Shown here in pieces: positions 46,861 to 58,353 of a stretch of 64,000 bases of DNA. Each line of letters begins with the position of its first letter. Positions within the stretch are counted from its first letter, which is position 1. The position numbers were made by a program, and so were the translations under genes. Below the pieces are notes generated by a model. It was not told where the DNA came from. It made no database searches and was given only the letters and a program-made list of their open reading frames with translations. The stretch is taken from contig JAUMIR010000014.1 of the NCBI GenBank assembly GCA_030847615.1, forward strand, positions 15,724,501 through 15,788,500, given 5' to 3'. The stretch comes from Gambelia wislizenii (Eukaryota > Chordata > Lepidosauria > Squamata > Crotaphytidae).

Positions 46861-48420
46861 ATGTCGAAGAAGGGAGGAAAGAAGACGTCTTCAAGGAAAC
46901 AAGCCATGCTCCTCCTGGCTACGCTTCCCTCCTCAGGAGCAGGAGCCAGCCAGGCCACGATGGCAGAGAGCAACCCCACGGGGCGGGGGTGCTCTCAGTC
47001 CAGGGCAGGGGACAGCCCCATACCTGCTGACGATGGCCCTTTCATCCAGCACCACCCCGACCCTGAGGGACCCGGGAGCACAGATGCCACAGACACCGTG
47101 AACATCAGCCACATGAGTGTGCAGGGGACCCCCACATTTGGCCTTGTGGGGAGGCAATCCCAGACCTCTCGTCCTGGGTGAGAGAGATGGTGGCGCGGGA
47201 GATCACAGCAACAGTTAGCGCGACAATGGCCAGACTAGGCTGCGAGGACACCAGGAGCAAGAAACGGGGGGAGGATGTGTCCCTGGCTACCCCCCCCCCC
47301 AGCTAAGCACGGCGTAACCACCAAAAGAGCCAGGACCACGTCTGGCTCTGTGGCCCTCGCAGCTGGGACTTCCAGGCCCTCTATGAATGCAAGTCGTCTG
47401 AATCGCAGCTCCTCCGCCAGGGAAGAAGCATATCTCTCCTCTTCTGGGTCCTCTACCTGCCATGTTGACCATGTGGCAACAGAGGAAAGGAGGCCTGGGC
47501 CTCCAACTTGAAGGCGGCATCTTCAGGCGGAAAGCGGAAACACAGCCATGATATTTTGTTGTTGGAAGAGGAGGAGGGGGACAACACCCACGCCTCCTCT
47601 GAGAAGGATGGTTTGGATGGCACTTCAGAAATGGGCTATTCTGATAGGGAAGGGGGGGAGTTATCATCAGATGAAGATATAGCAGGACAAGATCTGAACC
47701 AGATAGCTGCATGCTTGTTCAGGTCAGAGGAGTTTCCCGTCCTCAGAAAGACCCTGAAGACTAGCACCTAGCACCTGATCAGGAAACCCCTGTTCACAAG
47801 GGATTACCTAATATGAAGGAAGACCTCTTCCCTTGAGCAGCCCACTCTACCCTAGAAATGCCGTTTCTACTTAATTTCATGCAGGTGGTCAGAGAGGATT
47901 GAAGCAAACCTGCAGCCAACAGGTCCCTTCATACCTCAGCTAAGATCTACAGACTCACCCATAGCACCATGGAATTATTCCAGGTCCCCCCAGTGAACAT
48001 CCCAGTTTCTGCTCTGTGTCTTCCTCAGTTTTTTGTCAAGATGGGGAGGGCTCCCTGACACTCCCCGAAGATAGAAGGGCTGATGTAGCACTCATGCATG
48101 CCCACGAAGCCTCGTCCTTGATGATTAGATCCGCAACAGTCTCCTCTATGGTGGCCAGAGCAGCACTCCAAAGGGCCATGGATTTGCTAGCCAAGGTTCC
48201 TGGGGGAAAAGCCAAAGTTAGGCAAGGTTTGAACAAGCTACTGAGAGCCACAGCTTTCATACAGATGGAACATTGGATGTTATCCAATTCTGCACCAGAA
48301 GCCAGGCTGCAACCATTGCTGTCAGAAGGCAACTATGGCTCAAAAATTAGTTGGTGGACTCTTAAGTCTGAACAGAACCTGGCCCTTTTCTTGGGGGCAA
48401 ACTGTTCAGAGACTCCTTAG
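46861..48420 (+). pseudogene. DIRS-like gag pseudogene
   Basis: Three broken frames. The first (46861-47181) is Ser/Lys/Gly-rich. A middle acidic segment ends LFRSEEFPVLRKTLK (to 47771). A helical segment at 48016-48420 contains VARAALQRAMDLLAKVPGGK and RQGLNKLLRATAFIQMEHW, as in the capsid-like part of DIRS gag. The assignment follows from position and composition. Confidence 0.55.
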
Positions 48421-48498
48421 AACTGGCCTTGGTCGAGGACCAAGACAAGAAGAAAACACTGGCATCTGGAAAGAAGGACAACAGAAGATTCTTCAGAC

Positions 48499-50352
48499 AT
48501 GGGCAGTCCTTTCATTCCTCCAGATTCCAGTTCTCCCCCAGCATGGGCTCCAAGCCCTTCAGGTAGTGTTGGGGAGGTTTCAGACAATAACACAGGGCTA
48601 ATCCCTCAGGAACCTCAGGAAAGCCCCAGTTCAGCGGTAACAGTAGGGGCCAACGCAAAAACAACCAAGCGTGACTCATGCCAACCAGTAGGAGGAAGGC
48701 TTCAGCACTTCACAGCAGTTTGGGAAAGATCCACATCCAACAAGTGGGTGTTAGGCACAATCCGTAGGGGGTATTGGATAGAACTCAACCGCAGACCATC
48801 CAGCCACTTTATTCCCACACCGAAGTCAAGGAACCCAACCAAACATCACCTCCTACTGAAAGCCATAAACAATCATCTCATCAGCGCCATAGAGAGGGTG
48901 CCCATACTAGAAAGAGAAGGTATATAGTCTAATGTGTTCCTTGTCTCGTGGAGAGCCATCCTAAACCTGAAGGGCCTGAATCATTTCGTGAAGAAGAAAC
49001 ATTTCAGAATGGAAACCCTAAAGCACATCCTGAAGGCCGTACACCTGGGTGACTATTTGTCCTCTCTCGACCTACAGGATGCTATCTTCATGAGCCTACA
49101 GCACGAGAACACCACTGCTTCCTCAGATTCTCATATGATCAGGTTCATTACCAGTACAAGGCACTCCCTTTGGTTTGTCATCAGCCCCCAGGGTCTTCAC
49201 CAAGTTCTTGGTAGCACTAGTGGCGCAGTGCAGAAAGGATGGTCTCCACATATAGCCCTACTTGGACAGCCTGCTGATTCACTTGAGATCCAGACACCAG
49301 GGCCAGAAGGACATGTGTCAGATACTGGAGTCCTTGGAGAGTCAGTTTTCTAATGAACCAAGGGAAGAGCTCACCTGAGCCAAGCCAACAGATTCAGCAT
49401 CTAGGAGTCCAGCTGGACACGTTCATGGGCCTGGCATCTCTCCCTCGCAAAAGAATTTCTGCAATCCAGACAGAGATCTGGGAGCTACAGAACAACACCC
49501 TTGATGCAGCTACCTCACCACCATGGCCTGATGATTGCAGCAATGGAGTGTCTCCCCTGGGCCCGCTTCCACACCAGGCCTTTACAGCGGTTCCTGTGCC
49601 CATACCAGCAGGACATAATGGCCAAGTACTACCACCAGGTCAGAGTACCACCAAGCATCATCAAGTCCCTCAGGTGGTGGACCTCTGTGGTAGTCAACAG
49701 AGGGAGGCTAATTTGGAAACCAGAGAGGATCCAGATAACAACCAACGCCAGCCTGAGGGGCTGGGGAACCCACTGCAGACCCCTGATAGCTCAGGGCAAG
49801 TGGAACCAGCAGGAAACCACCCACAGCATGTTCTGATGGCTTGAGCTGAGGGTGGTTGGACTGGCACTCCAGTCCTTCCAACCAACAGTGCAGGGCCGGG
49901 CAGTCCTGAACAGGACAGACAGCACCACAACGAAGGCCCACATAAACCGCAAGGGGGACTCAAGGTCACGCACCCTCATGGAAGAATCATGGTGGCTACT
50001 CAGATGGGTGGAAAAGAACCTCACCTCCCTGGAGGCTGAGCACCTTCAGGAAGAACTCAACACCAGGGCTGACTGGCTCAGCCGGACAGACATAGACCTG
50101 AGCAAATGGAGGTACTTCATATCGGAGGTACTGGGCCACCCAGAAGAGGATCTGTTCACCTCACCAGCAAATGCCAAGCTCCAGAGGTTTTTCTCCAGGT
50201 TCCAGACAGAAGGAACAGAGAACATGGACATACTAACAGTCACATGGCCAGAGGGTCTGCTCTACATTTTTCCTCTGCTGCCACTGGTAGCAAGATTCCT
50301 ATCCAAGATTCAGCAAGAGGGACCCATGGTGATTCTGGTGGCCCCAGCATGA
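48499..50352 (+). pseudogene. DIRS-like reverse transcriptase-RNase H pseudogene
   Basis: RT: VPILEREGIYSN, AILNLKGLNHFVKKKHFRME and LSSLDLQDAIF are recognisable. The catalytic YLDD-type site near 49270 reads PYLDSLLIHL with a stop just before it, so the second Asp is lost. RNase H: ITTNASLRGWGTH (49738 on) and LNTRADWLSR (50060 on). Several frameshifts. Dead. Confidence 0.8.
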
Positions 50353-50379
50353 CCAAGTAGAGCCTGGTTCTCTGAGATT

Positions 50380-51530
50380 TTCAGCCTGGGATCAGAATCC
50401 ATTCCTCTGCTGGTTTGGCTGGACCTGCTATCACAGGAACAGTTTCACCACCCAGACCCAGCTTAGCTTCAGCGTCACACTTGGAGATTGAACAGGCTAT
50501 GTTGACATCGAGCGGATATTCTGCCAAAGTGGTAGAGACCATCCTAGATCCTCGAAGAGCATCCACCATCCACATCTATGAATACACCTTCAGAGTGTTC
50601 CACCAGTGGTGCAGTTGAAAGAATCTGGATGCCATGGGATTCAACACACCACAGGTATTGGATTTTCCCCAGGAGGGCATAGATCAGGGACTTTGCCCTA
50701 ACACCCTCAAGAGACAAGTAGCAGCTGTCACCTCGCTCTCCCCCCCCCAGCAGAGCAGCCAGTGTGGCTTCGCACCCCCATTTGCGTAGGTTCCTAAGAT
50801 GTCTAGTGAATCTAGCCCCTCCTACAGTACACCATTTTCCCTCATGAGATCTACACACAGTGCTGAAGTCCTTGACGATCCCACCTTTCAAGCCCCTGAA
50901 AGAAGTGTCTCTCAAACATCTGACATGGAAGGTAGTTCTGTTAGTGGCCATCATGTCAGCGCGTAGGGTGTCAGAACTAGCAGGCATATTGACGTGAGAA
51001 GACCTCTGTGTGCTCAGGCCAGACTCGGTGGTTCTGAGTGTGGACCCCTCCTTTGTACCCAAAGTCAACTCAACCTTCCATCAGATACAGGGGGTCATGT
51101 CGCTGTTCTTCTGCCCAAGGCCTTTGAGTGAGCTGGAGAGAATTTGGCACACCCTGGATGTACGCAGGGCGTTTTGCATCTATTTGAAGAGAACTAGACC
51201 CTTTGGTGCATCAGAACCCCTGTTCGTTTCTTTTCACCCACAGCACATTGGAAAGAAAGTGTCAGCTTCCACCTTGAGCAGATGGATCAAGGCCTGCATC
51301 ATGACTTATTATAGGTTGCTGAATTGACAATCACCAGGCGACATTATGGCCCATTCCACCGGGAGCGCAGCAACCACGGCAGCATGGGCCAACCTGGAAA
51401 AGATCTGTATGGCAGCTACATGGACATGAAGACCTCAGCCTTTGTGAGGCACTACAAGCTGGACAAGTTCCAGTCTGCAGAGGCCACCTTTGGCAGAAGG
51501 GTTCTGCAGCAGATTGTCAAGTGTTAGATT
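50380..51530 (+). pseudogene. DIRS-like tyrosine recombinase pseudogene
   Basis: Contains IMSARRVSELAG near 50950, then LRPDSVVLSVDPSFVPKV, GKKVSASTLSRWIKACI, and a catalytic HxxR box near 51350 that reads AHSTGSAATTAAW, with the Arg changed to Gly. The C-terminal FVRHYKLDKF carries the likely Tyr nucleophile. Frames are broken by stops. Dead copy. Confidence 0.8.
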
Positions 51531-52003
51531 CAGAAAGTGCCAGCGCACCCACCCATAATAGGGAGGTTTGGGTATGTTCCAACTGCTCAGGATGTTCTGA
51601 GCCCATCTGCTGGAAAAAGGAACGTTGGTTTTACCTGTGATACGTTCGTTTTTGATGGATGGGTGAAGAACATTCTCCCCTCCCAGTGAGCGCCGGTGCA
51701 GTGTTTTTTGTTGATAGCTATACAGTAGCTGCTAATTGTTGCACTGAAAGTTTTTGTTCTATCCTGTTGCTAGATGTTCGCTAATTATCTCTACTTCTAT
51801 TCCTTTCCTTTGTCTGGAGTGAAGAGCTTCGCTTTACCATTAACTGGCTTGCTGAGGTGGCTCCTCCCCTTGAGGATACCTAGAAGGCCTTTCTTTCTTC
51901 TTCCTGCCTACTTGGAGCAAAGGGAGGAGCCAACCCAACTGCTCAGGATGTTCTTCACCCATCCACCGAAAATGAATGTATCACAGGTAAGACCAACGTT
52001 CCT

Positions 52004-52543
52004 GTTTGTGTTTATGTTCAGTCTTTAGGCTGAAGGTGGGAAACCTCTTACAGTTTAAGGGCCAAATTCCATTTCAGAGCATTTCTTGGGGGTCTCTATC
52101 TGGGAGGGGGGACAAAATTTTAGCTTAAACCCCTAAGAGAGTCTTAGAAGAAGCATCTCAACCTTTGAGAATAGAAAGAGGCACCCAAACAGAACTACTA
52201 AATGGTGGTAATGCTTGTACTCAAGGACTTTTTTTTTTTTTTTTTTTTTTGCTAAAAATCATTTGTACAAAAATGTTGGGTTCTGTGTAATAAGGATGAT
52301 ATTTGTGAAAAAAAGACTCACCACATTTTTTTTGCCAAGAAACCAGGGTCTGTGCCCAAATTCAAACATTCTATGCAAAAATTGTGTTTACTCTTTTCAC
52401 AAAAATAGTGGGGTTTGCATAAAAATGAAATTGGTAGTGCAGAAAGTAGGGTTTTCACAAAAATTTCCTGAAACACAAAACTGTCAAAAATCCACAAAAA
52501 CTCTCATAATCTCACCTGGAGGAGAGAGAAGACTTTGAAACTA
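52004..52543. other. Low-complexity spacer in SNAPC4 intron 20
   Basis: A poly-T of about 20 bases at 52228-52250 leads into 250 bases of repeating acaaaaatg/ttgggttctg-like units that look like a decayed AT-rich tandem repeat. Confidence 0.4.
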
Positions 52544-52895
52544 CAGTAAGCTATCAACTTTTGCAGGGGTTAAGGGGATCTGCACAAAATTGTGCACAGG
52601 ATCTGCACAAAATTGGAAAAAATGCAAATATAGGATGCAATTTTTTTTTACCTGAGAGAACACTTCTCTAGGCATTTCTAGGTCCCCCAATGTGATTCTG
52701 TGGTCAGCTTCCATTGGATTATTGGTCAGCTTCTGTCGGAAATTGACCATAGAATCGCTCTGTGGAGGACCTAGAAATGCCTAGAGAACATATTTTTTCA
52801 GCTATGTATAGGACAGCAGCAGAGGTGGTAGCAAATAGAGTAATCTGTGAATAATAAATCTGCAAATGCTTAACCCACAAATGGGGAGCCGGCTG
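52544..52895. mobile_element. Tigger-like MITE, diverged
   Basis: Left CAGTAAGCTATCAAC after TA. The interior has ctaggcatttctaggtcccc and its complement gaggacctagaaatgcctag, and the right end reads ggagccggctg. Confidence 0.55.
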
Positions 52896-53281
52896 TGTTT
52901 TGTCAGAGAAGCATTTAGGTTAGGTTTCTGTGCCTTCTTAGTTAGTTAGCTTTGCCACTCCGTTGCCATAGTGGGATGAGGCTTGTGTAGACAGGTGGGA
53001 ATCAAGGTCATTACAGATGCTTGGTACTGCCCAGTGTTGTGTCCAAAAGTATACGTGAACAAACCTCAAGGAAGGGAGAGTGAAGGGGTCTTAAAACTGA
53101 AGCCTATGTTGTATCCTCAGTTCTGGCAAAAGCTATTCTACTTTGCTGAACCTGATCTTCAATAAAACTTTTATAGATCTATCCATGAAATCCCTCCCTT
53201 GAGTTGGGTAAAGACAGGCCATTACATATTTTTTCCTACCTGAAAGAATGAAATAAGCTATCCTCATAGGGATATATGAGG

Positions 53282-53516
53282 CCTAAATGCTCTGAAGGCA
53301 CCAAATCCTGATCTTGGAAGCTATGCAGGGTCAGTATTTGGGTCAGTACTTGTTTAGTACTTGTATGGGAGACTGCCAAGGAATACCAGGTGCTGTAGGC
53401 GGTATTTCAGAGGAAGGAACTAGCAAAACCATCTCTGAGTATTCCTTGCCTAAGAAACCCTATGAAATACATGGGGTTGCCATGAGTCTCCAGGTGACTT
53501 GAAGGTGCACACACAC
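53282..53516 (+). repeat. 5S rRNA-derived SINE
   Basis: ctgatcttggaagctatgca, tagtacttgtatgggagact, ataccaggtgctgtaggcgg, then the tail ggttgccatgagtctccagg and (CA)n. A short duplication lies in the box C region. Confidence 0.85.
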
Positions 53517-53899
53517 AGAACCGTTCCAGATGTGGTTGTATTATGGGTGAATGTAAAGGTATTGACAGCATAAGGATGTAAATCTTTACTTAACACTGCA
53601 CAAAACCCAAAAATGGTCCCTGGGATTGGGACACTGCACTGTAATCAATTTTAAGATGAAACTCAATGGTTGTTTAAAATCCTGCATTTAAGTATCAAAA
53701 TCACATCCATAAGATGAGGGAGGGAGAACTGGCCTGGCAGCAGTATGTGTGGTTAAGGAGGTAGGTCTTACAGGGTAGCGTAGTCAAAGTGGTGGTCTCT
53801 GGACTGGTGCAGGTCTCTGAGCCATCAGCTGCTAGTCCCTGCCAAGTTTCCAGGAAAAAAAGAAAAAATGAGACATTTGTAACTAGTGAATTCAAATTC

Positions 53900-54305
53900 T
53901 GTATCAGGCAGGCTGTGTCTGTTACACTGTGTCCTGTTCTGGATGCCACGGTTTAAAGATGACATTGGCATGTCTAGAGGGAGGTGGCTAGGATGGTGTG
54001 AGGAGTAGTTGAAAGACTTAGGTATATTTAGAAGACTACAAGAAGACCTGATAACCTTCTTCTGGTACCTGTTATGCAGAAAATGGAGCAGATTTTTTTC
54101 TCTTTGCTCCAGAGGACAAAACGAGAACCAGTGGGTGGAAACTACAGGGAAGCAGATTTCAGGTAAACGCTAGGAGAAAAAGAGCCATTCAGTAGTGGAA
54201 TGGTTTGCCTCAGGAGAAAGTGGATCTTCCTAGCAGGAGATACTTAAACTGAAATCATTGGTCAGGGATGCTCTTTTTTCCCCCCTGCATTGATCAGAAC
54301 ATTAG
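53900..54305 (+). repeat. Old CR1-like LINE fragment
   Basis: Diverged version of the CR1 C-terminal region: ctgtgtcctgttctggatgc, tctagagggaggtggctagg, ccattcagtagtggaatggt. Confidence 0.6.
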
Positions 54306-54309
54306 ACTA

Positions 54310-54540
54310 AGGAGATTTTCACACTACAGTACACTGTTATAGTGTTACTATTCTATTTTAACTGCTCTGGCTTCCTCCTGTGGAATTCTGGGGTTTGTCG
54401 TTTAGTGAGGCCTAAGAGCTCTCTGGCTGAGAGTTGTAAATGTCCCTCCCTAAACTGCAAATCCCATGACTCAACAGGAGGCAGCCATAGCAAATAAAGT
54501 GGAATAGTAACACTATAACAGTGTAGTGTGGAAAACTCCT
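54310..54540. mobile_element. Palindromic MITE with long terminal inverted repeats
   Basis: acactgttatagtgttacta at the left and tagtaacactataacagtgt at the right are exact complements. The terminal inverted repeat extends to about 40 bases. Well-preserved member of the 8178-8395 family or a close relative. Confidence 0.85.
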
Positions 54541-54614
54541 AAATCTCTCCAAGGTCGGTTCCAGCATCATGATTTTGTAAAAAAAGATTGACGCATCTCA
54601 TTCCACTGATTAAC

Positions 54615-55545
54615 ATGGAAAGTTAAAGGTTTTGGCCTTTAATCTCTACACAGCTTGGGTCCAGATGATCTGAAACACTTTATACCATTGGACCCATTGG
54701 AGTTAGTCGCCCTAACTCAAAGTTGACTTGATGGCCATTAACAACAACAACAACAAAGGGCCATAGAGCTAGGCTTTATGTTCTCCTTGAATACTCTTAA
54801 GTCTACCTGGCAGGGCTGGCCCTGTCATTTGTGGATACCGGAAACCACAGATAACAGCAAACACCCATTGAAAACAATGGGATTTCCGGTCTAAAATACC
54901 ATAGAATTGCCTTGGAGGACCTAGAAAATGTCTAGAGTAGATGTCTTTCTAGGCATTTTCTAGGAAGACTCTATGGTATGTGCTCCTCTTTTTGTGTCCG
55001 GTGGATAACTGAAACAGTGGGTATTGGTTCCACAGATACGGGGGTTCGACTGTATTCTTATACAAGCCATGTATAAGAATCAGTACAATCAGTATGTAGG
55101 TGCTTTAAGATCTGCAGGGGAAGGCTTTCTCTCAGTCCCATCGCCTTCATAGTCACATTTGGTGAGGACACAGGAGAGAGCCTTCTCAGTGGCTGCTCCC
55201 AGGCTATAGAGCTCCCTTCCACAGGAGATCTGGTTGCCACTCCTGTACCCCCCTCTCTTTCCTCCAGCAGGTGAAAACTTTTTTATTTAGGCAGGCCTCT
55301 GAGTTTTAAATTATACAGCAATTAGTTTGTGTGAAATGGTGTCCTCTATTTTTAAAAATATTTTATTAGTAATTATGCTTTGAATGTATTTAACTGTTTT
55401 AATAATAGTTTTTAATACTGTTATTTCATTCTTTAAAAAAAACTTTTGAAAGATAAGATATTAACTTAAGCTTGATTTAAACTTCTGGAAGCTGCCTTAG
55501 ATCCCATCCTGGGAGAAAGGCAGGGAGTAAATACAACAAATAAAG
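54615..55545 (+). repeat. L2-type LINE 3' fragment with nested repeats
   Basis: L2 pieces (cagcttgggtccagatgatc; gaaggctttctctcagtccc; catcctgggagaaaggcagg) are split by a BovB/Sauria tail (54690-54760) and a Tigger-like MITE (54811-55052). Confidence 0.65.
54811..55052. mobile_element. Tigger-like MITE
   Basis: Ends in gatacgggggttcgactg, followed by TA. Interior gtctagagtagatgtctttc and the spaced complementary arms are as in the other copies. Confidence 0.7.
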
Positions 55546-55688
55546 TTCATTCCTCAGCAAAATCCCAGCACCTGTTCTTTTCAGATCTGCTGGCCCAAGA
55601 GCAGTATCAGAGGGCATGGGTCAAATCTGTCTGCCCGCTCATCTGAGTTGACCAAATTTTTAAAAATCCTTTTATTTCTGTTTTTTAG

Positions 55689-55713
55689 GCCTCTTCTGCA
55701 CAGGATCCTAAAG
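55689..55713 (+). CDS. SNAPC4: Possible SNAPC4 microexon 21
   Basis: Twenty-five bases between ttttttag and gtatct encode ASSAQDPK in the phase required after exon 20, ending in phase 1. The ASSAQ run resembles what I recall at this place in mammalian SNAPC4. An exon this short can be chance; transcript evidence is needed. Confidence 0.4.
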
Positions 55714-56001
55714 GTATCTACCTGTTTCTACTTTATGGCTTAAAAACTAATCTGTACAAGCTTTTAACCCAGCAAAGCCACATGTGCCATGGAACATGGG
55801 GAGTGACCCACCTCCTGCCTTGCTTTTTATTCTTACCTTGCTTTAGATTTGCCTGGTGTGTAAACCAATTTGCTGTCAAGAGAAGAGAGAAATTACCATG
55901 TTGTAGCAGGGGTTGCATGAAGGCAGGGAAAATTGGTAAAAACTTTAAAAAAAATTAATTGTGGAAAAGTCATATAGAGAAGGAGGGAAGTGAAGATACA
56001 G

Positions 56002-56666
56002 ATTATAGCCTGCTAATATTAAGCTATATTTCTAGGATTCTAAACCCAAATGTTTGGATATGTCAAGAACAATTGGGATCATATCTCCACATGTGGTGGA
56101 CATGCTCTGCAGCTTTTAATTTTTGGTCTTTAGTTTTCTTAGAATCTCTTCCACCACAGGTCAAGCTGACATACCAAAACTAGCTATAAACCTGCTACAT
56201 ATTTTCCCCCTAGGGAATATGAATATCTCCTTCATAAGGATTTAATTGGGTTCCTCTGTCTAGCAGCTAGGGTGGTTATTTGCTAGATATTGGAAGGAAT
56301 CCGAGACACTTACCATATCTGATGGGCTAATTAAGTTATGGAAAATTGCTCTTATGGAAATGTTGACAGCCTAGGTTAAGGAAACAAGACATAACCAGAC
56401 TCAAAATGCTTTTCATGAAATATGGCAGCCTTATTATTAAGGTTATTATCCTCCATCAACATTTAGTAACTTATGGAAAGACCTGCTACTATGATAGTTC
56501 TTATCAATATGTATCAATTCTTATCAATAGCAATGTGCAGAATATTTTTATATGATATAATTTAACATTGTTAGTACTCTGTTTTGCTTTTTATGAATTT
56601 GATGGCATTTGATTAAATTATATTGTAGATCTCCATTAGCTTAAATAAAGAAATAAAAATAAATAA
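56002..56666 (+). repeat. 5'-truncated L1 LINE
   Basis: Encodes an L1 ORF2 C-terminal remnant with LHMWWTCSAAFNFW. It ends in an A-rich tail. An 11-bp duplication, tgaagatacag, flanks it (55991-56001 and 56667-56677). The right copy overlaps the TACAG start of the next MITE. Confidence 0.75.
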
Positions 56667-56674
56667 TGAAGATA

Positions 56675-58353
56675 CAGTGGGCCCTCCAGATCCGTGGACT
56701 CCAGATACGCAAATTCATAGAATCATAGAATTGTAGAGTTGGAAGAGATCAGTCTAACCCCCTGCTACACAGGAAATCACAATCAAAGCATCCCTGATAG
56801 ATGGCCATCCAGCCTCTGCTTAAAGACCTCCAAGGAAGGAGACCCCACCACGCTCCGAGGGAGTGTGTTCCACTGCCGAACAGCTCTTACTGTCAAAAAG
56901 TTCCTCCTAATGTTGAGGTGGAATCTCTGTTCCTGGAGCTTGCATCCATTGTTCCATGTTCCAGTCTCTGGAGCAGCAGAAAACAAGCCTGCTCCATCCT
57001 CAATGTGACATCCCTTCAAATACTTAAACAGGGCTATCATATCGCCCCTTGACCATTTTTTTTCAGGCTAAACATACCCAGCTCTCTGAGTCTCTCCTCA
57101 TAAGGCATGGTTTCCAGACCTTTCACCATTTTAGTCGCCCTTCTCTGGACATGCTCCAATTTGTCAATATCCTTTTTGAATTGTGGTGCCCAGAACTGGA
57201 CACAGTATTCCAGGTGAGGCCTGACCAAGGCAGAATAGAGCGGCACTATTACTTCCCTTGATCTAGATGCTATACTTCTATTGATGTAGGCCAAAATCGC
57301 ATTGATTGTTTTAGCTGCCGCATCACACTGTTGACTCATGTTCAACTTGTGGTCTACTAGGACTCCTAGATCCCTTTCGCATGTAGTCTCATTCAGCCAG
57401 GTCTCCCCCATCCTGTATCGATGCATTTCATTTTTTGCCCTAAGTGCAGTACCTTACACTTCTCCGTATTGAATTTCATTTTGTTAGCTTTGGCCCAGCT
57501 CTCCAGTTTATCCAAGTCATTTTGAATTTTGATCCTGTCCTCTAGGGTATTAGCTACTCCTCCTAATTTGGTGTCATCTGCAAATTTGATAAGTATGCCC
57601 CTAAATCCCTCATCCAAGTCATTGATAAAGATGTTGAATAGCACTGGGCCCAGGACAGAACCGTGTGGCAACCCACTGGTCACATCTTTCCAAGACGAAG
57701 AGGAGCCACTGCTGAGCACCCTTTGGGTTCGGCCAGTCAACCAATTACAATTACAACCGATTACAAATCCATTTGTCTAGCCCACATTTTACAAGCTTGT
57801 TTGCAAGAATGTCATGGGGAACCTTGTCAAAGGCCTTACTGAAATCAAGGTATGCGATATCCACAGCGTTCCCTTCATCTACCAAGCTGGTAATTTTATC
57901 AAAAAAAGAGATCAGATTAGTCTGGCATGACTTGTTTCTCTGAAACTCATGTTGACTTTTTGTGATTATGGCATTGCCTTCCAAATGTTCACAGACTCTC
58001 TGTTTAATGATCTGCTCTAGAATCTTCCCTGGTATTGATGTCAGACTAACTGGACGATAGTTGTTGGGATCCTCTTTTTTCCCCTTTTTGAAGATCGGGA
58101 CAACGTTTGCCCTCCTCCAGTCTGCTGGGACTTCTCCTGTTCTCCAGGAGTTCTCAAAGATTATTGCCAAATTCAACCAACCACAAATCGTCATGCCCCA
58201 TATTATTAAATGGCAGTGATGTGAACGCAGACATGCTGAAGCATGCATGTTCATGTTCCTGCCATTTAATAATATGGGGCACAATCATCCACAGTTTTTG
58301 GTATCTGCGCAGGGTTCAGGAACCAAATCCCCACGGATCTGAAGGGCCTAATG
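56675..58353. mobile_element. Tigger-like MITE split by a CR1
   Basis: Left arm 56675-56717 (CAGTGGGCCCTCCAGATCCG), right arm 58176-58353. The right arm contains a hairpin around ccatattattaaatggcag and ends gaagggcctaatg before TA. The two arms together match the intact copy at 14907-15112. Confidence 0.8.
56718..58167 (-). mobile_element. 5'-truncated CR1 LINE nested in a MITE
   Basis: Flanked by an 8-bp repeat, caaattca (56710-56717 and 58168-58175). The minus strand encodes RT motifs VPADWRRANVVPIFKKGKK, YRPVSLTSIPGKI, AYLDFSKAFDKVPHDIL, GSVLGPVLFNIFINDLDEG and an intact FADDTKLGG, through the C-terminal [17 protein letters not shown]. It ends in the ATTCTATGATTCTATG repeat. A few frameshifts; the best-preserved CR1 in the window. 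Confidence 0.92.

Larger units (their letters stand above)
46461..52003 (+). mobile_element. DIRS-like tyrosine-recombinase retrotransposon, complete but degenerate
   Basis: The left terminal region (about 46461-46605) is an inverted copy of the right one (about 51840-51972). At about 51560-51680 lies an internal complementary region. One part is complementary to the outer left end (ctcaggatgttctgagccc) and the next to the outer right end (acctgtgatacgttcg against the end near 51975). This is the DIRS1 layout: no long direct repeats, no integrase. Coding order is gag-like, RT-RNase H, tyrosine recombinase. Confidence 0.85.

Noticed and set aside
55584..55650. Alternative SNAPC4 exon after the acceptor cttttcag at 55576-55583
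   Set aside because: The frame is open but the peptide resembles nothing in the family and no convincing donor follows.
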